Made by a program: the position numbers and the translations under genes. From Sphingobacteriales bacterium (GTDB taxonomy: Bacteria; Bacteroidota; Bacteroidia; Chitinophagales; Chitinophagaceae): DNA of 64,000 nucleotides. The stretch is from contig RXJG01000006.1 of NCBI GenBank assembly GCA_003963365.1, positions 114,003 through 178,002 on the forward strand. The letters run 5' to 3'. Position 1 is the first letter of the stretch, and each line of letters opens with the position of its first letter. The notes beneath the pieces were generated by a model. It was given only the letters and a program-made list of their open reading frames with translations, was not told the origin of the DNA and ran no database searches. This document shows, piece by piece, positions 24,141-33,654 of the stretch.

Positions 24141-26621
24141 ATGAAATTGTTATCATCTTTTCTTTCCCTGATTTTATTAATGGTGCAAACACATGCCCAG
24201 CCCGTATCGAAGATCGCCGACAAAACAAAAACCTTTAAACGTTACGATGGGTATTTCACTTACTGGTGGGATGCTGCTAATGGCAAAATCTGGTTACAGG
24301 TTGACAAATTTGATAAAGAATTTCTATATGTAAATTCTTTACCTGCTGGTATTGGGAGCAATGATATTGGTTTAGACCGGGGACAAATTGGTGCAAGTCG
24401 TATAGTTTACTTTAATAAAGTGGGAAAGAAAGTATTGATGGTTCAGCCCAACTACGATTACAGAGCTACCAGTGCTGATACAAGAGAACAAAAAGCCGTG
24501 AAAGAATCGTTTGCGGCCTCTACTCTATGGAGTTTTGCAGTGGATGAAGATGAAGGTGATAAAGTATTAGTGGACGCCACTGCATTCTTTTTAAGAGATG
24601 CGCATGGTGTGGCAGACAGATTAAGAAATTTAAGACAGGGAACTTATGCGTTGAACGAAAGCCGTTCTGCTATTTATCTTACTAACTGTAAAAACTTCCC
24701 GCTTAACAGCGAGTTTGAAGCCAGCATTACTTTTACTGGTGGAAGTGATGCCGGAAGATTTGTTACCAGTGTTACTCCATCAGCAGAAGCCATTACAGTA
24801 CGTACCCACCATTCGTTTGTACAATTACCCGATAATAATTACAACCCCAGACGTTATGATATTCGCAGTGGCTACTTTACGGTAAACTGGTTTGATTATA
24901 GCACTCCATTTACTGATCCTATTGAACAATTATTTATATGTCGTCATCGTCTGCAGAAGAAAGATCCATCTGCTGCTAAAAGTGAGCCGGTAAAACCTAT
25001 TGTTTATTATTTGGATAATGGAACACCTGAACCCATCCGTTCAGCATTATTAGATGGTGCAAGGTGGTGGAACCAGGCTTTTGAAGCAGCAGGATATATC
25101 AATGCATTTAAAGTTGAAGTTTTACCTGATAGTGCTGACCCGATGGACATTCGGTATAACATGATCAATTGGGTTCATCGTTCAACAAGAGGCTGGAGTT
25201 ATGGTGCTACCGTTACAGATCCAAGAACTGGTGAAATTATTAAAGGCCAGGTAACGCTGGGTTCATTAAGGGTGAGGCAGGATTATCTCATCTTTACCGG
25301 ACTACTTTCTCCATACGAAACAGGTAAACCGGCTCCTGAAGCAACCAGGCAAGCAGCATTACAAAGACTACGCCAGTTAGCAGCCCATGAAGTTGGACAT
25401 ACGTTAGGTTTAATGCACAACTATGCATCCAGTTATAATGACCGGGCCTCTGTGATGGATTATCCTCATCCATATCTTTTTATAAACGGGAGTGGCGAAA
25501 TAGACTTTAGTAAAGTTTATACCAATGAAATTGGTGAATGGGATAAAAGAGCAATCATGTATGGTTACAGTGATTTTGGAGGCAAGGAAGATAATCCAGC
25601 CTTAAATAAATTGTTAGAAGAAAATACAAAGAATGGCTTGTTATTTATTACTGACTTTGATGCAAGAGCAGCCGATGGATTACATCCTGTAGCACATTTA
25701 TGGGATAATGGAAAAGATGCTGCTGATGAATTAAAAAATGTACTTTCCATTCGTAAGAAAGCATTAGATAAATTTTCGCAGGATGTAGTAAGAGATAATA
25801 TGCCTTTATCTAAAATGGAAGATGCTTTGGTACCGGTTTATAATTTTCATCGCTATCAACTGGAAGCAGTTTGTAAATTGATTGGTGGAATGAATTATAG
25901 CTATTCCGTTAAGGGAGATAAACTTCAGCAACAACCACAAATACTTTCCAAAGAAGTTCAGATAAAAGCATTAAAAGCAGCATTGGATTGTTTGAATCCT
26001 GATGTGTTACAATTAAGCGAAAGAATTGTGCAAATGATTCCTCCCCGCCCTCCCGAATATTATGGCTATGGTGAATTGTTTGCCAAACGTACAGGAATGA
26101 ATTTTGATGCCCTCTCTCCTGCTGAAGCAATTACAAATTACGAATTGGGATTTTTATTTAATGCAGCAAGAGCAAACCGGTTGAACCAGTTTAAAGCTGA
26201 AGCAGGCACTCCCGGGTGGGATGATGTATTAGACAGCATCATCAACCGCACCTGGAAGAAGCCATTACAAACAGGCATTACTGCACAACTGCAAATGCAA
26301 ACACAACAAATGGTATTAAGCTATTTACTTGGATTAGCCGGTGCAGGCGTAACAGGTGGTGGAAGATCAGCTGCGTTACCAGCGGGTATTTCTATTGCTG
26401 AGTCAGCTGGTGGAAATGCAAACTATGCCGTAAAAGCAATTTGCTTTGATCGGCTTGAACAAATAAAAAAATACTGTGAAGCACAATTAAAAACTAATAC
26501 TCCATACAAAGCACATTATAATTTTGCTGTGGAAAGAATTAAAAAGCCTAATGATATTGCTATTCCGGCACATTCAGCTATAGCTCCCGGCGCACCTATT
26601 GGATGCGATTGGGAAGAATAG
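24141..26621 (+). CDS. Zinc-dependent metalloprotease (DUF5117/DUF5118 type)
   Basis: 826 residues with a signal peptide (about 1-19, ending THAQ). The metzincin-like zinc motif H416-E-V-G-H420-TLGLM-H426 is in AAHEVGHTLGLMHNYASS, and a Met-turn candidate VMDYPHPYL follows. The N-terminal half (YDGYFTYWWDAANGKIWLQVDKFDKEFLYVNSLPAGIGSNDIGLDRGQ) is the DUF5117/5118 region of these large Bacteroidota proteases. It is secreted or outer-membrane-associated. Monocistronic, between tRNA-Ser and a strong terminator. Substrate unknown. Confidence 0.92.
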   Translation: MKLLSSFLSLILLMVQTHAQPVSKIADKTKTFKRYDGYFTYWWDAANGKIWLQVDKFDKEFLYVNSLPAGIGSNDIGLDRGQIGASRIVYFNKVGKKVLMVQPNYDYRATSADTREQKAVKESFAASTLWSFAVDEDEGDKVLVDATAFFLRDAHGVADRLRNLRQGTYALNESRSAIYLTNCKNFPLNSEFEASITFTGGSDAGRFVTSVTPSAEAITVRTHHSFVQLPDNNYNPRRYDIRSGYFTVNWFDYSTPFTDPIEQLFICRHRLQKKDPSAAKSEPVKPIVYYLDNGTPEPIRSALLDGARWWNQAFEAAGYINAFKVEVLPDSADPMDIRYNMINWVHRSTRGWSYGATVTDPRTGEIIKGQVTLGSLRVRQDYLIFTGLLSPYETGKPAPEATRQAALQRLRQLAAHEVGHTLGLMHNYASSYNDRASVMDYPHPYLFINGSGEIDFSKVYTNEIGEWDKRAIMYGYSDFGGKEDNPALNKLLEENTKNGLLFITDFDARAADGLHPVAHLWDNGKDAADELKNVLSIRKKALDKFSQDVVRDNMPLSKMEDALVPVYNFHRYQLEAVCKLIGGMNYSYSVKGDKLQQQPQILSKEVQIKALKAALDCLNPDVLQLSERIVQMIPPRPPEYYGYGELFAKRTGMNFDALSPAEAITNYELGFLFNAARANRLNQFKAEAGTPGWDDVLDSIINRTWKKPLQTGITAQLQMQTQQMVLSYLLGLAGAGVTGGGRSAALPAGISIAESAGGNANYAVKAICFDRLEQIKKYCEAQLKTNTPYKAHYNFAVERIKKPNDIAIPAHSAIAPGAPIGCDWEE

Positions 26622-26626
26622 AAACT

Positions 26627-26661
26627 AAAAAGCGAATTCAAAATTGAATTCGCTTTTTTTT
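26627..26661 (+). terminator. Intrinsic terminator of the metalloprotease gene
   Basis: A 15-bp perfect stem (arms 26627-26641 and 26644-26658, core AGCGAATTC/GAATTCGCT) is followed by T to 26661. Its A/T flanks make it usable from both sides, serving the convergent DUF6515 gene too. Confidence 0.9.
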
Positions 26662-26674
26662 GAACCCGGAAACA

Positions 26675-27406
26675 CTAATTAGCTTCTGAAACTTTGCCTA
26701 CTATTTTATAGGAAATTTTATTATCCTTAATTATTTCCTGGTAATAATAACCAGCAGGAGACTGAAAATACTTTTGTTGATTAATTACAACTGCTTTTGA
26801 ATTATCCGGAAGTTTTTCTGTTTCTTTTCCCACCACTTCATCTGTTATGGCTGTTCTTTCTGCTGACGGAGCAGGGTCAGTTTTTACAGTACGCTGATCC
26901 GTATTTAACACGGCATTCTTTCCAACCACTTCGTATAAAATGTCACCTTTATCAGTAATCACTTCTTTATAGTAGTTCCCGTCATATTGATAATATTTTT
27001 GTCCGTTGATAACTTCAACGTTAGCACCCTTGGGTAATTCAGGAATTCTGGCGCCAACCGGTGCATCAATTACTTCATAACGGTTATTATTGTAAGGACG
27101 ATAGTAAGCACCCCCATAGTAGTAATATGGATCTGGTCCAAGATAAAAAGTGCGGAAGCCAACAGGAAGTACCGAAACGAAAACCCCGATGGAAGGACGC
27201 CGATAACCATAATAATAAGCAGGTCTGTAATATGGACGGTAACCAATATTACCAAAACCTACATAAGCTCTTACAACTGGCCTGTGCCAATATTCACGAT
27301 CGTAATGACGATAGCCCCCTTCCCGATGCCATCTTTGTGCAGAAACTGCGGTTACAAGGAAAACAAATAGAATGGTGGTTAGATAGAGTTTTTTTACGTT
27401 TTTCAT
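26675..27406 (-). CDS. DUF6515 family exported protein, Tyr-rich
   Basis: 243 residues with a signal peptide (about 1-23, ending VSAQ). Residues about 25-105 are very rich in Tyr, Arg, Gly and Pro (YRPYYRPAYYYGYRRP, DPYYYYGGAYYRPY). Two related beta repeats follow: IPELPKGANVEVINGQKYYQYDGNYYKEVI...YEVVGK and LPDNSKAVVINQQKYFQSPAGYYYQEII...YKIVGK. This matches DUF6515 as I know it. Likely periplasmic or envelope-associated; no function known. Own promoter, convergent with the metalloprotease. Confidence 0.8.
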   Translation of the reverse strand: MKNVKKLYLTTILFVFLVTAVSAQRWHREGGYRHYDREYWHRPVVRAYVGFGNIGYRPYYRPAYYYGYRRPSIGVFVSVLPVGFRTFYLGPDPYYYYGGAYYRPYNNNRYEVIDAPVGARIPELPKGANVEVINGQKYYQYDGNYYKEVITDKGDILYEVVGKNAVLNTDQRTVKTDPAPSAERTAITDEVVGKETEKLPDNSKAVVINQQKYFQSPAGYYYQEIIKDNKISYKIVGKVSEAN

Positions 27407-27519
27407 TTCTAAACTGTTTTGCTAAATAAAGTTACAGTATAGATAATATGAAAGATGTTATTGCTCCTTCATTAACAAATGATTGAAAATATAAAAACCA
27501 TGCAGCCAGTTTCTGCCAT

Positions 27520-28032
27520 TTATTGATTTAACAACATATCGCTGTAAGAGTCTGTTAACAGATCAGCTTCATTAATTCCAAAGGCATTCAGATAGAATTC
27601 ACATTGTTCCAGTAACCGATCTTTTCCTATCGTTCCATCTTTATCTATTGCTTCTATTTCGGCAAAACTTCCCAATCCGGGTACTTCATCCAGGTGAAAC
27701 TTTACATTGCCAATAAAATAAATTTCTCTTTTCTTCTCCACTGTTACCTTTTCACCCAATGCATTTAATAATACATTTCTGAGGATATCTCCATTCTCAG
27801 CTTTATACAAACTTACCTGTGAAGATTTGGGACCACTTTGATTTTCTCTTTCGTAGTGAATTAATGAATTTTCAATATTACCCTGTCTGAGTTTTAATCT
27901 GCCATTGGGAACATTAAAATAAGTGTCTTTTTGAAAATCGGTTCCTTTAAAATCAGCTTTATTTTCTTTAAGATAGTTCCTGATACGATCAGGGTTAATG
28001 CAACGGGCTTTAATTTCAATATTCAAATGCAT
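27520..28032 (-). CDS. CYTH domain protein (class IV adenylate cyclase-like)
   Basis: 170 residues from the ATG at 28032. The longer frame reads through the terminator hairpin at 28048-28076, so its extra residues are not coding. The CYTH signature ExExK is seen as NIEIKAR at the start, followed by DTYFNVPNGRLKLRQG, HYERENQSGPK and LDEVPGLGSFAEIEA, giving the charged tunnel residues. Members are class IV adenylate cyclases or triphosphate hydrolases; which applies is not clear. Confidence 0.85.
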   Translation of the reverse strand: MHLNIEIKARCINPDRIRNYLKENKADFKGTDFQKDTYFNVPNGRLKLRQGNIENSLIHYERENQSGPKSSQVSLYKAENGDILRNVLLNALGEKVTVEKKREIYFIGNVKFHLDEVPGLGSFAEIEAIDKDGTIGKDRLLEQCEFYLNAFGINEADLLTDSYSDMLLNQ

Positions 28033-28047
28033 AATCGAAATTAAAAC

Positions 28048-28076
28048 AAAAGGGGTTGCATGATGCAACCCCTTTT
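28048..28076. terminator. Terminator between the DUF3052-like and CYTH genes
   Basis: AAAAGGGGTTGCAT (28048-28061) and ATGCAACCCCTTTT (28063-28076) are perfectly complementary; the working loop is about five bases. On the minus strand T follows the stem. It ends the gene at 28100-28543. Confidence 0.87.
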
Positions 28077-28099
28077 AAAAGTTTTCAGAACAAATTATT

Positions 28100-28543
28100 T
28101 CAGGCTAGCTCCAGTTCCTTTGTTTTTCTTTTAACCAAAGAACCGGGTTTTTCTTTTGTCAATGCTGCTTTTTGGAAACGCAAGGCGCTCCAAACGTGGT
28201 CAAGTGCCACCGTGTGGATTCCCTCAAAACCGCTTTGAGTTAATTTAGCCCATGTACAGTCCCTATTAAGATCGCTTACGATTTTTGATGTGGCTTTGGG
28301 GTAAGCTACCCACAATTTAGCCTCCTGGTGTAAAGCGGGGAGTACATCGGTTAAAATACCGTTTAATTGGTTTTGATTCACCGCAAAAACCAGTGCAAAA
28401 TCAATCTTCTTTGCCTTAAGCAAAGGAGTTACGTTTTTAGCGTAATTCAATTTTACAAACTGTTTCTCGATGGAAGAAGGGAGCCCCTGGATCAGCAAAT
28501 TTTTTTCCTCCTTCAACTGAAGTTTTTCAAACATTGTCTCCAT
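28100..28543 (-). CDS. DUF3052-like protein
   Basis: 147 residues. The sequence MFEKLQLKEEKNLLIQGLPSSIEKQF... followed by FALVFAVNQNQL, LHQEAKLWVAYPKATSKIVSDLNRD and GFEGIHTVALDHVWSALRFQK looks like the DUF3052 family (small alpha/beta protein, no known activity). The C-terminus is Lys-rich. The initiator is the ATG at 28543 or the one at 28534. It is flanked by terminators on both sides, so it is monocistronic. The family call is from pattern memory. Confidence 0.7.
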   Translation of the reverse strand: METMFEKLQLKEEKNLLIQGLPSSIEKQFVKLNYAKNVTPLLKAKKIDFALVFAVNQNQLNGILTDVLPALHQEAKLWVAYPKATSKIVSDLNRDCTWAKLTQSGFEGIHTVALDHVWSALRFQKAALTKEKPGSLVKRKTKELELA

Positions 28544-28623
28544 CAGAAATGAAAAATTTGATTATGGGGTTATGAAAATATGGGAGAGCAAAGATAAGGT
28601 AAAACCTATATCCAGACAAAGTT

Positions 28624-28653
28624 TTAGCCCCTTTTATTTTAAAAAGGGGCTAA
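28624..28653 (-). terminator. Terminator of the M48 peptidase gene
   Basis: TTAGCCCCTTTT (28624-28635) and AAAAGGGGCTAA (28642-28653) pair perfectly with a 6-base loop, 44 bases after the peptidase stop. The stem is flanked by A/T-rich sequence. Confidence 0.82.
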
Positions 28654-28696
28654 TTCTATTAAGATGGAAACATCTTTTAATGGTCAAAATCAATAA

Positions 28697-29506
28697 TTAT
28701 TTGCCAATGGGTTTGTAGTATTTCATGGCTTCCGGCATCAGCTCTTTTAAACGTTGAATACGGGTTTCATCAGCAGGGTGAGTACTTAAAAACTCTGGTG
28801 GTTTTTGTCCACTTCCGGCTTTTGCCATCCGTTCCCAAAATGGTATTGCTTCCTGTGGGTTGTACCCACTCAATGCGGCAAAAATTAATCCATAGTGATC
28901 CGCTTCAAATTCCTGTTTTCTTGAATTAGGAAGCAGCACTCCAACCTGTGCTCCCACCCCATATGTATTATTGAAGATACTGTTTACTTGTGTGTTACCC
29001 GACGTCAATACATTACCTGCTAAACCCACCCCTTGTGCAATAAGTGTCTGACTCATTCTTTCATTTCCATGTTGTGCTACGGCATGAGTTATTTCGTGTC
29101 CCATCACTACTGCCAATGCTGCTTCATTTTGTGTTATAGGTAATAGCCCTGTATACACTACTACTTTACCACCAGGCATACACCAGGCATTCACCTGCTT
29201 GTCATCAACCAGGTTAAACTCCCATTTGTATCCATTCAACACCTCTCCTTTTCCCTGCTCAGTATAATATTTTGTTATGGCATTGGCTATACGGGTTCCA
29301 ACACGTTTTACCATTTCAGCATCCTTGCTGGCGGTTGAATTGACTACTTTGTTTTGAGAAAGGAATGTTTGATATTCCTGCAAAGCCATTTGTTGTAATT
29401 GCGATTCATTCAAAAGTGTAAGTTGCTTACGACCGGTAACTGCATTTTTAGTACAGGCTACCATCATCGATATAAAGGCGAACAAAAGAATAAAGGTCTT
29501 CTTCAT
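28697..29506 (-). CDS. M48 family metallopeptidase, lipoprotein
   Basis: 269 residues. A signal peptide ends in a lipobox at Cys18 (FISMMVAC). The zinc motif is H137-E-I-T-H141 in VVMGHEITHAVAQHGNERMSQ, and the third ligand Glu lies in RKQEFEADHYGLIFAALSGY. This is the BepA/LoiP-like soluble M48 type, which degrades or folds envelope proteins in the periplasm. The segment KQVNAWCMPGGKVVVYTGLL is typical. Monocistronic. Confidence 0.93.
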   Translation of the reverse strand: MKKTFILLFAFISMMVACTKNAVTGRKQLTLLNESQLQQMALQEYQTFLSQNKVVNSTASKDAEMVKRVGTRIANAITKYYTEQGKGEVLNGYKWEFNLVDDKQVNAWCMPGGKVVVYTGLLPITQNEAALAVVMGHEITHAVAQHGNERMSQTLIAQGVGLAGNVLTSGNTQVNSIFNNTYGVGAQVGVLLPNSRKQEFEADHYGLIFAALSGYNPQEAIPFWERMAKAGSGQKPPEFLSTHPADETRIQRLKELMPEAMKYYKPIGK

Positions 29507-29596
29507 ATTTATAAATTTGAAGTAAGTAAAACAAAAGCGATACCAATTTGGTCTTTGAGGAGTAAGGTATGTTAAAGTTATGAAAAAGGACGATGA

Positions 29597-30253
29597 CTAC
29601 TGACGCATCGTTCTTCTCATTCTTCTGCGGTCACGGTATTTTAAAATAGCAGCTTTACTTTCACTGCCGCGAAGTAACCGTCCAATATTTTTTTGATGAG
29701 TAAGCACTACAAGCAATGCAACCGCAATAGAAAATATTCGGTAAAGCGGTTCTTTTTCATTAAAGATTACAAGAATTAATAACGTAAAAGCAACGCTTGC
29801 CAGTATAGAACTTAGGGAAACATAACGGGTAAGATACAGCACTGCTAAAAACACCACTACAGAGTAAACAGCAACCATTGGCTGAATGGCCAGCACCATT
29901 CCAAATAAGGTAGCAATTCCCTTTCCGCCACGAAACTGGGCAAACAGTGGAAATATGTGACCAATTACAGCAGCCAGTCCTAATCCTATTTGCAGGTTTG
30001 TTCTGTAAAATTCTGGAGTGGTATAGTAAGGAAGTAATACCCAAAGCGAGGAAGCGATGAAGCCTTTCAACATGTCAATAGCCATAACTATGGTGCCAAA
30101 TCTTGAGCCTAACACACGGTAAGTGTTAGTAGCACCCATGTTACCGCTGCCGTAGTCCCGGATATCAATTCCGAAAAAACGCTTGCTTACAATTAAAGCT
30201 GTTGGTATTGACCCAATTAAATAGGCCAGTAATATCAGTCCTAATTCATTCAT
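29597..30253 (-). CDS. plsY: Acyl-phosphate glycerol-3-phosphate acyltransferase
   Basis: 218 residues with about five to seven hydrophobic spans. Motif 1 is DYGSGNMGATNTYRVLG near residues 34-50, motif 2 AVIGHIFPLFAQFRGGKGIAT near 95-115, and a later GSL-type motif is degenerate. It transfers an acyl group from acyl-phosphate to glycerol-3-phosphate, the first step of phospholipid synthesis, in the inner membrane. The C-terminus is basic. Monocistronic in this layout. Confidence 0.95.
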   Translation of the reverse strand: MNELGLILLAYLIGSIPTALIVSKRFFGIDIRDYGSGNMGATNTYRVLGSRFGTIVMAIDMLKGFIASSLWVLLPYYTTPEFYRTNLQIGLGLAAVIGHIFPLFAQFRGGKGIATLFGMVLAIQPMVAVYSVVVFLAVLYLTRYVSLSSILASVAFTLLILVIFNEKEPLYRIFSIAVALLVVLTHQKNIGRLLRGSESKAAILKYRDRRRMRRTMRQ

Positions 30254-30320
30254 AGCAGGTTAAAGTAGAAAGCAAATATAATAAAAATGAATTTTTTCAG
30301 CAATATTCCGCTACCGTATG

Positions 30321-31139
30321 TTAGCTTCTGGTGAATTTTGCACAATCCCATTTGTTTTTTTCCATTTTAGAAACGAACCTGAGCCCGAATTTATTGGCTG
30401 ATTCAAGTAAAGTTGTCAAATCTTCGTCATAAAATCCACTCATGAGCACAATCCCATTTGTTTTTACGGATGAAGCTATCGACTGCATATTATCCAGCAG
30501 CACATTACGGTTGATATTGGCAAGAATGATATCATATTTTCCTGTTTCATTAAGATTATCTTTCTGTTCAATACGAATATTAGTGCAATGATTGTTATCA
30601 ATATTTTCTTTTCCATTGTTGATACTCCATTCATCATTATCAATAGCGTAAATAGCTGTTGCACCTAATTTTTCTGCGAGGATGGCCAATACACCTGTTC
30701 CTGTACCAAAGTCTAAAACAGATTTACCGTTAAAAACAATTGCCTCCATACTTTTCATCATCATATAAGTAGTGGCATGATGACCGGTACCAAAACTCAT
30801 CTTTGGTGTGATGAGAATTTCATTTTGTACATGTGTAATGGGTTGATGAAAAGAAGCTCTTACGGCACAAAAATCATCCACCAGCACCGGTTCAAAATTC
30901 TTTTCCCATTCTTCATTCCAGTTTTTTTCTGCTATGATTTCTTTAGTAAAAATAAGTTGAAACGATTGCAGGGTTTCTTTCAATGATTCTTCATTAAAAT
31001 CTGTTTCAGAAATAAAGGCAGTGAGAGAATTGTCTCCTTCTTCAAATCCATCATAGCTATTTTCACTCAGCAAAGCGATGAGTATTTCGTTTTGTTCAGC
31101 AGTGGTATTATCAATTTTTACCTGTATATACTTCGCCAT
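30321..31139 (-). CDS. prmA: Ribosomal protein L11 methyltransferase
   Basis: 272 residues from the ATG at 31139 (MAKYIQVKI). The longer frame to 31172 reads through the pnp terminator hairpin, so it is not coding. SAM motif I is VLDFGTGTGVLAILAEKLGA, and DIILANINRNVL carries the N-x-N-type substrate motif of PrmA. The N-terminal domain (about 1-120) recognises L11. It trimethylates L11 lysines and the N-terminus. It is separated from pnp by a terminator, with partial read-through possible. Confidence 0.92.
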   Translation of the reverse strand: MAKYIQVKIDNTTAEQNEILIALLSENSYDGFEEGDNSLTAFISETDFNEESLKETLQSFQLIFTKEIIAEKNWNEEWEKNFEPVLVDDFCAVRASFHQPITHVQNEILITPKMSFGTGHHATTYMMMKSMEAIVFNGKSVLDFGTGTGVLAILAEKLGATAIYAIDNDEWSINNGKENIDNNHCTNIRIEQKDNLNETGKYDIILANINRNVLLDNMQSIASSVKTNGIVLMSGFYDEDLTTLLESANKFGLRFVSKMEKNKWDCAKFTRS

Positions 31140-31150
31140 CAAATAAATTA

Positions 31151-31179
31151 AAAAGCCTGCGAAAATTTTCACAGGCTTT
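31151..31179 (-). terminator. Terminator between pnp and prmA
   Basis: AAAGCCTG (31152-31159) and CAGGCTTT (31172-31179) pair, with an inner GAAAA/TTTTC stem after one mismatch. On the minus strand T follows the stem. It lies 46 bases after the pnp stop. Confidence 0.8.
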
Positions 31180-31225
31180 GTGTTATAGAAATTTTCTTAG
31201 TTCAAACTTCTGACATCATACTTCG

Positions 31226-33397
31226 TTATTCTTCTTCCTGCTGACCACCCTGCTCCTGTTGCGGACGCTGGGGTTTATTAAACTCGGGCTTTTGCATTAA
31301 TGCTTTACGGCTGAGTTTAAACTTACCGGTCTTATGGTCAATACCAATCAGTTTTACTTTTACCACATCACCTACTTTCAGTACACCTTCCATACTTTCC
31401 AAACGCTTCCAGCTTATTTCACTGATGTGTAATAAACCTTCTTTCTTTGGTAAGAATTCAACAAATGCACCAAACTCTTTAATACCCTTTACAGTGGCTT
31501 CATAAACTGAACCTACTTCCGGAACAGCTACTAATCCTTTCACCCATGCAACTGCTTTATCCAAACCTTCTTTAGCCGGTGAAAAGATGCTTACTTCGCC
31601 ATAGTTACCCACTTCTTCAATAGTAATAACGGTACCGGTTTCTCTTTGAATTTCCTGTATTACTTTACCCTGTGGCCCGATCACTGCACCAATAAATTCT
31701 TTATCAATAAACAGTTTCTCCATTCTTGGTGCATGCGGTTTCACCTCGGCACGGGCTTGTGGCATACACTCATACATGGCATTCAGAATATGTAAACGTC
31801 CCTGTTTCGCCTGTGATAATGCTTCTCTCATGGTTGCCATGCTTAATCCATCCACTTTAATATCCATTTGCACACCACAAATACCATCACGGGTTCCGGT
31901 TACTTTAAAGTCCATATCTCCCAAATGATCTTCATCACCTAAGATATCGGTAAGAATAGCATATTTGCCATCACCTCTTGTAATTAATCCCATTGCTACG
32001 CCACTTACATGTTTTGGAACAGGTACACCTGCATCCATCAATGCTAATGAACCGGCGCAAACAGTAGCCATAGAAGACGAACCGTTTGATTCCAGAATAT
32101 CACTAACCACACGTACTGTATAAGGATACTCATTACCCGGCATCATTTGTTTTAAGGAACGTTGTGCCAGGTTACCATGACCAACTTCACGACGGCCGGG
32201 TCCACGCATCATTTTTACTTCACCAGTTGAAAATGGCGGGAAATTATAATGCAGGAAGAATTTAGAATAGTTAGATGCCGCAGCACTTTCAATCAAAACC
32301 TCATCTAATTTAGTTCCTAAAGTAACTGTTGTAAGTGACTGGGTTTCACCTCTTGTGAATAAAGCAGAACCATGTGGAGTTGGCAAAGGTTCTATTTCCA
32401 TAGCTAAAGGACGAACATCCGTTAAACCACGACCATCAAGGCGGATTCTTTCATCCACAATCATATCTCTTACCACTTCCCATTTCAGGTCTTCGTAATA
32501 CTTTTTAGCGAGTTTCTTATCAACATCTGTTACTTCTTCACCAAGGCTGGCAATCAGTTCATCTTTCAGCAATGAATAAGCATCGCTTCTTTCATTTTTG
32601 CTGCTGCCTGCTCTTGAAATCTGGTAAACTCTATCTTTAGCAAAAGCAATTACTTTCTTTTGAAGCTCTTCGTTTTGCTCAGGTTTTTTATAATCTCTTT
32701 TGGTAGTAATTCCTTTCTTACTTCTTAATTCTTCCTGTGCTTTAATGTGTACACGGATAGCATCATGTGCCAATTCCAGTGCTTTCACTAAATCTTCTTC
32801 ATCGCATTCACTTGCTTCACCTTCCACCATCATCAGGTTTTTATCGGTAGCTGCAATAATAAATTCCATATCAGCCGTAGCCAAATCTTTACGGCCGGGG
32901 TTTACTACAAACTCACCATTTATACGGGCAATGCGTACTTCACTGATGATCTCCTTAATGGGAATATCTGAAACCGCTAATGCTGCAGATGCAGCTAAAC
33001 AAGCTAATGAATCAGGCATTACATCTGCATCGCTTGACACTAAGCTGATCAACACCTGCACATCACATAAATAATCTTCGGGAAATAAAGGACGAAGAGC
33101 ACGGTCAATCAAACGGCTGGTTAATATTTCATAATCGTTCAGTCTTGCTTCCCTTTTAAAGAAAGAACCGGGAATACGACCTGCCGAAGCAAATTTTTCC
33201 TGGTAATCTACTGATAAAGGAAAGAAATCCTGTCCTTCTTTTGGTTCTTTATTGGCAACAACAGTTGCGAGTAAAATACAGTTGCCCTGGCGTACGGTAA
33301 CGGCCCCATCTGCCTGGCGGGCCAGTTTACCGGTTTCAATGGTAACCTCACGGCCACCACCTAAATCGAATGATACAGAAATCGGTTGTTGTAACAT
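31226..33397 (-). CDS. pnp: Polyribonucleotide nucleotidyltransferase (PNPase)
   Basis: 723 residues with complete architecture: RNase PH domain 1, the helical linker, RNase PH domain 2 (FLHYNFPPFSTGEVKMMRGPGRREVGHGNLAQRSL; catalytic Asp in TDILGDEDHLGDMDFKVTGT), a KH domain (EFIGAVIGPQGKVIQEIQRETG) and an S1 domain (GSVYEATVKGIKEFGAFVEFLPKKEGLLHISEIS). A Gln/Glu-rich tail follows. It degrades RNA 3'-5' phosphorolytically. It lies downstream of rpsO, the arrangement known from many bacteria, with hairpins between. Confidence 0.98.
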   Translation of the reverse strand: MLQQPISVSFDLGGGREVTIETGKLARQADGAVTVRQGNCILLATVVANKEPKEGQDFFPLSVDYQEKFASAGRIPGSFFKREARLNDYEILTSRLIDRALRPLFPEDYLCDVQVLISLVSSDADVMPDSLACLAASAALAVSDIPIKEIISEVRIARINGEFVVNPGRKDLATADMEFIIAATDKNLMMVEGEASECDEEDLVKALELAHDAIRVHIKAQEELRSKKGITTKRDYKKPEQNEELQKKVIAFAKDRVYQISRAGSSKNERSDAYSLLKDELIASLGEEVTDVDKKLAKKYYEDLKWEVVRDMIVDERIRLDGRGLTDVRPLAMEIEPLPTPHGSALFTRGETQSLTTVTLGTKLDEVLIESAAASNYSKFFLHYNFPPFSTGEVKMMRGPGRREVGHGNLAQRSLKQMMPGNEYPYTVRVVSDILESNGSSSMATVCAGSLALMDAGVPVPKHVSGVAMGLITRGDGKYAILTDILGDEDHLGDMDFKVTGTRDGICGVQMDIKVDGLSMATMREALSQAKQGRLHILNAMYECMPQARAEVKPHAPRMEKLFIDKEFIGAVIGPQGKVIQEIQRETGTVITIEEVGNYGEVSIFSPAKEGLDKAVAWVKGLVAVPEVGSVYEATVKGIKEFGAFVEFLPKKEGLLHISEISWKRLESMEGVLKVGDVVKVKLIGIDHKTGKFKLSRKALMQKPEFNKPQRPQQEQGGQQEEE

Positions 33398-33531
33398 AAA
33401 ATTCTTTTTTGCGGTTAAGTTTCTTGTAGAATTAATTGTGTGAACTTACCTGAGTTCCCTGCTTGAACTTTGATGGCGGCGTTCCGTTCAGGAGTTTATC
33501 CGCTGCAGGCAATTAAAAAATACAATGGTGT

Positions 33532-33574
33532 AAAAACAGTTATTCCCAACATCCTTTGGGAACATTGGGAATAA
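33532..33574 (-). terminator. Hairpin between rpsO and pnp
   Basis: TTATTCCCAA (33540-33549) and TTGGGAATAA (33565-33574) form a 10-bp stem with a 15-base loop. On the minus strand it is followed by CTG and five T. It may attenuate transcription into pnp or serve as the pnp leader element. Confidence 0.75.
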
Positions 33575-33624
33575 TTATATTTTGAATCTGACCTTTTTTG
33601 AAATCAAACCCGGTATATAAACAC

Positions 33625-33652
33625 TCTCCAAAATTCCCTTAGGGAACGGAGA
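33625..33652 (-). terminator. Hairpin directly after rpsO
   Basis: TCTCC/GGAGA (33625-33629, 33648-33652) encloses TTCCC/GGGAA (33634-33638, 33642-33646) with an internal loop. It lies two bases after the rpsO stop. There is no T-run on the minus strand, so it may act as an mRNA 3'-end stabiliser. Confidence 0.5.
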
Positions 33653-33654
33653 AT

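Noticed and set aside
28033..28068. N-terminal extension of the CYTH protein
   Set aside because: The extension is encoded by the terminator at 28048-28076.
31140..31172. N-terminal extension of prmA (MKIFAGFLIYL)
   Set aside because: These codons are the pnp terminator hairpin; the family start is the ATG at 31139.
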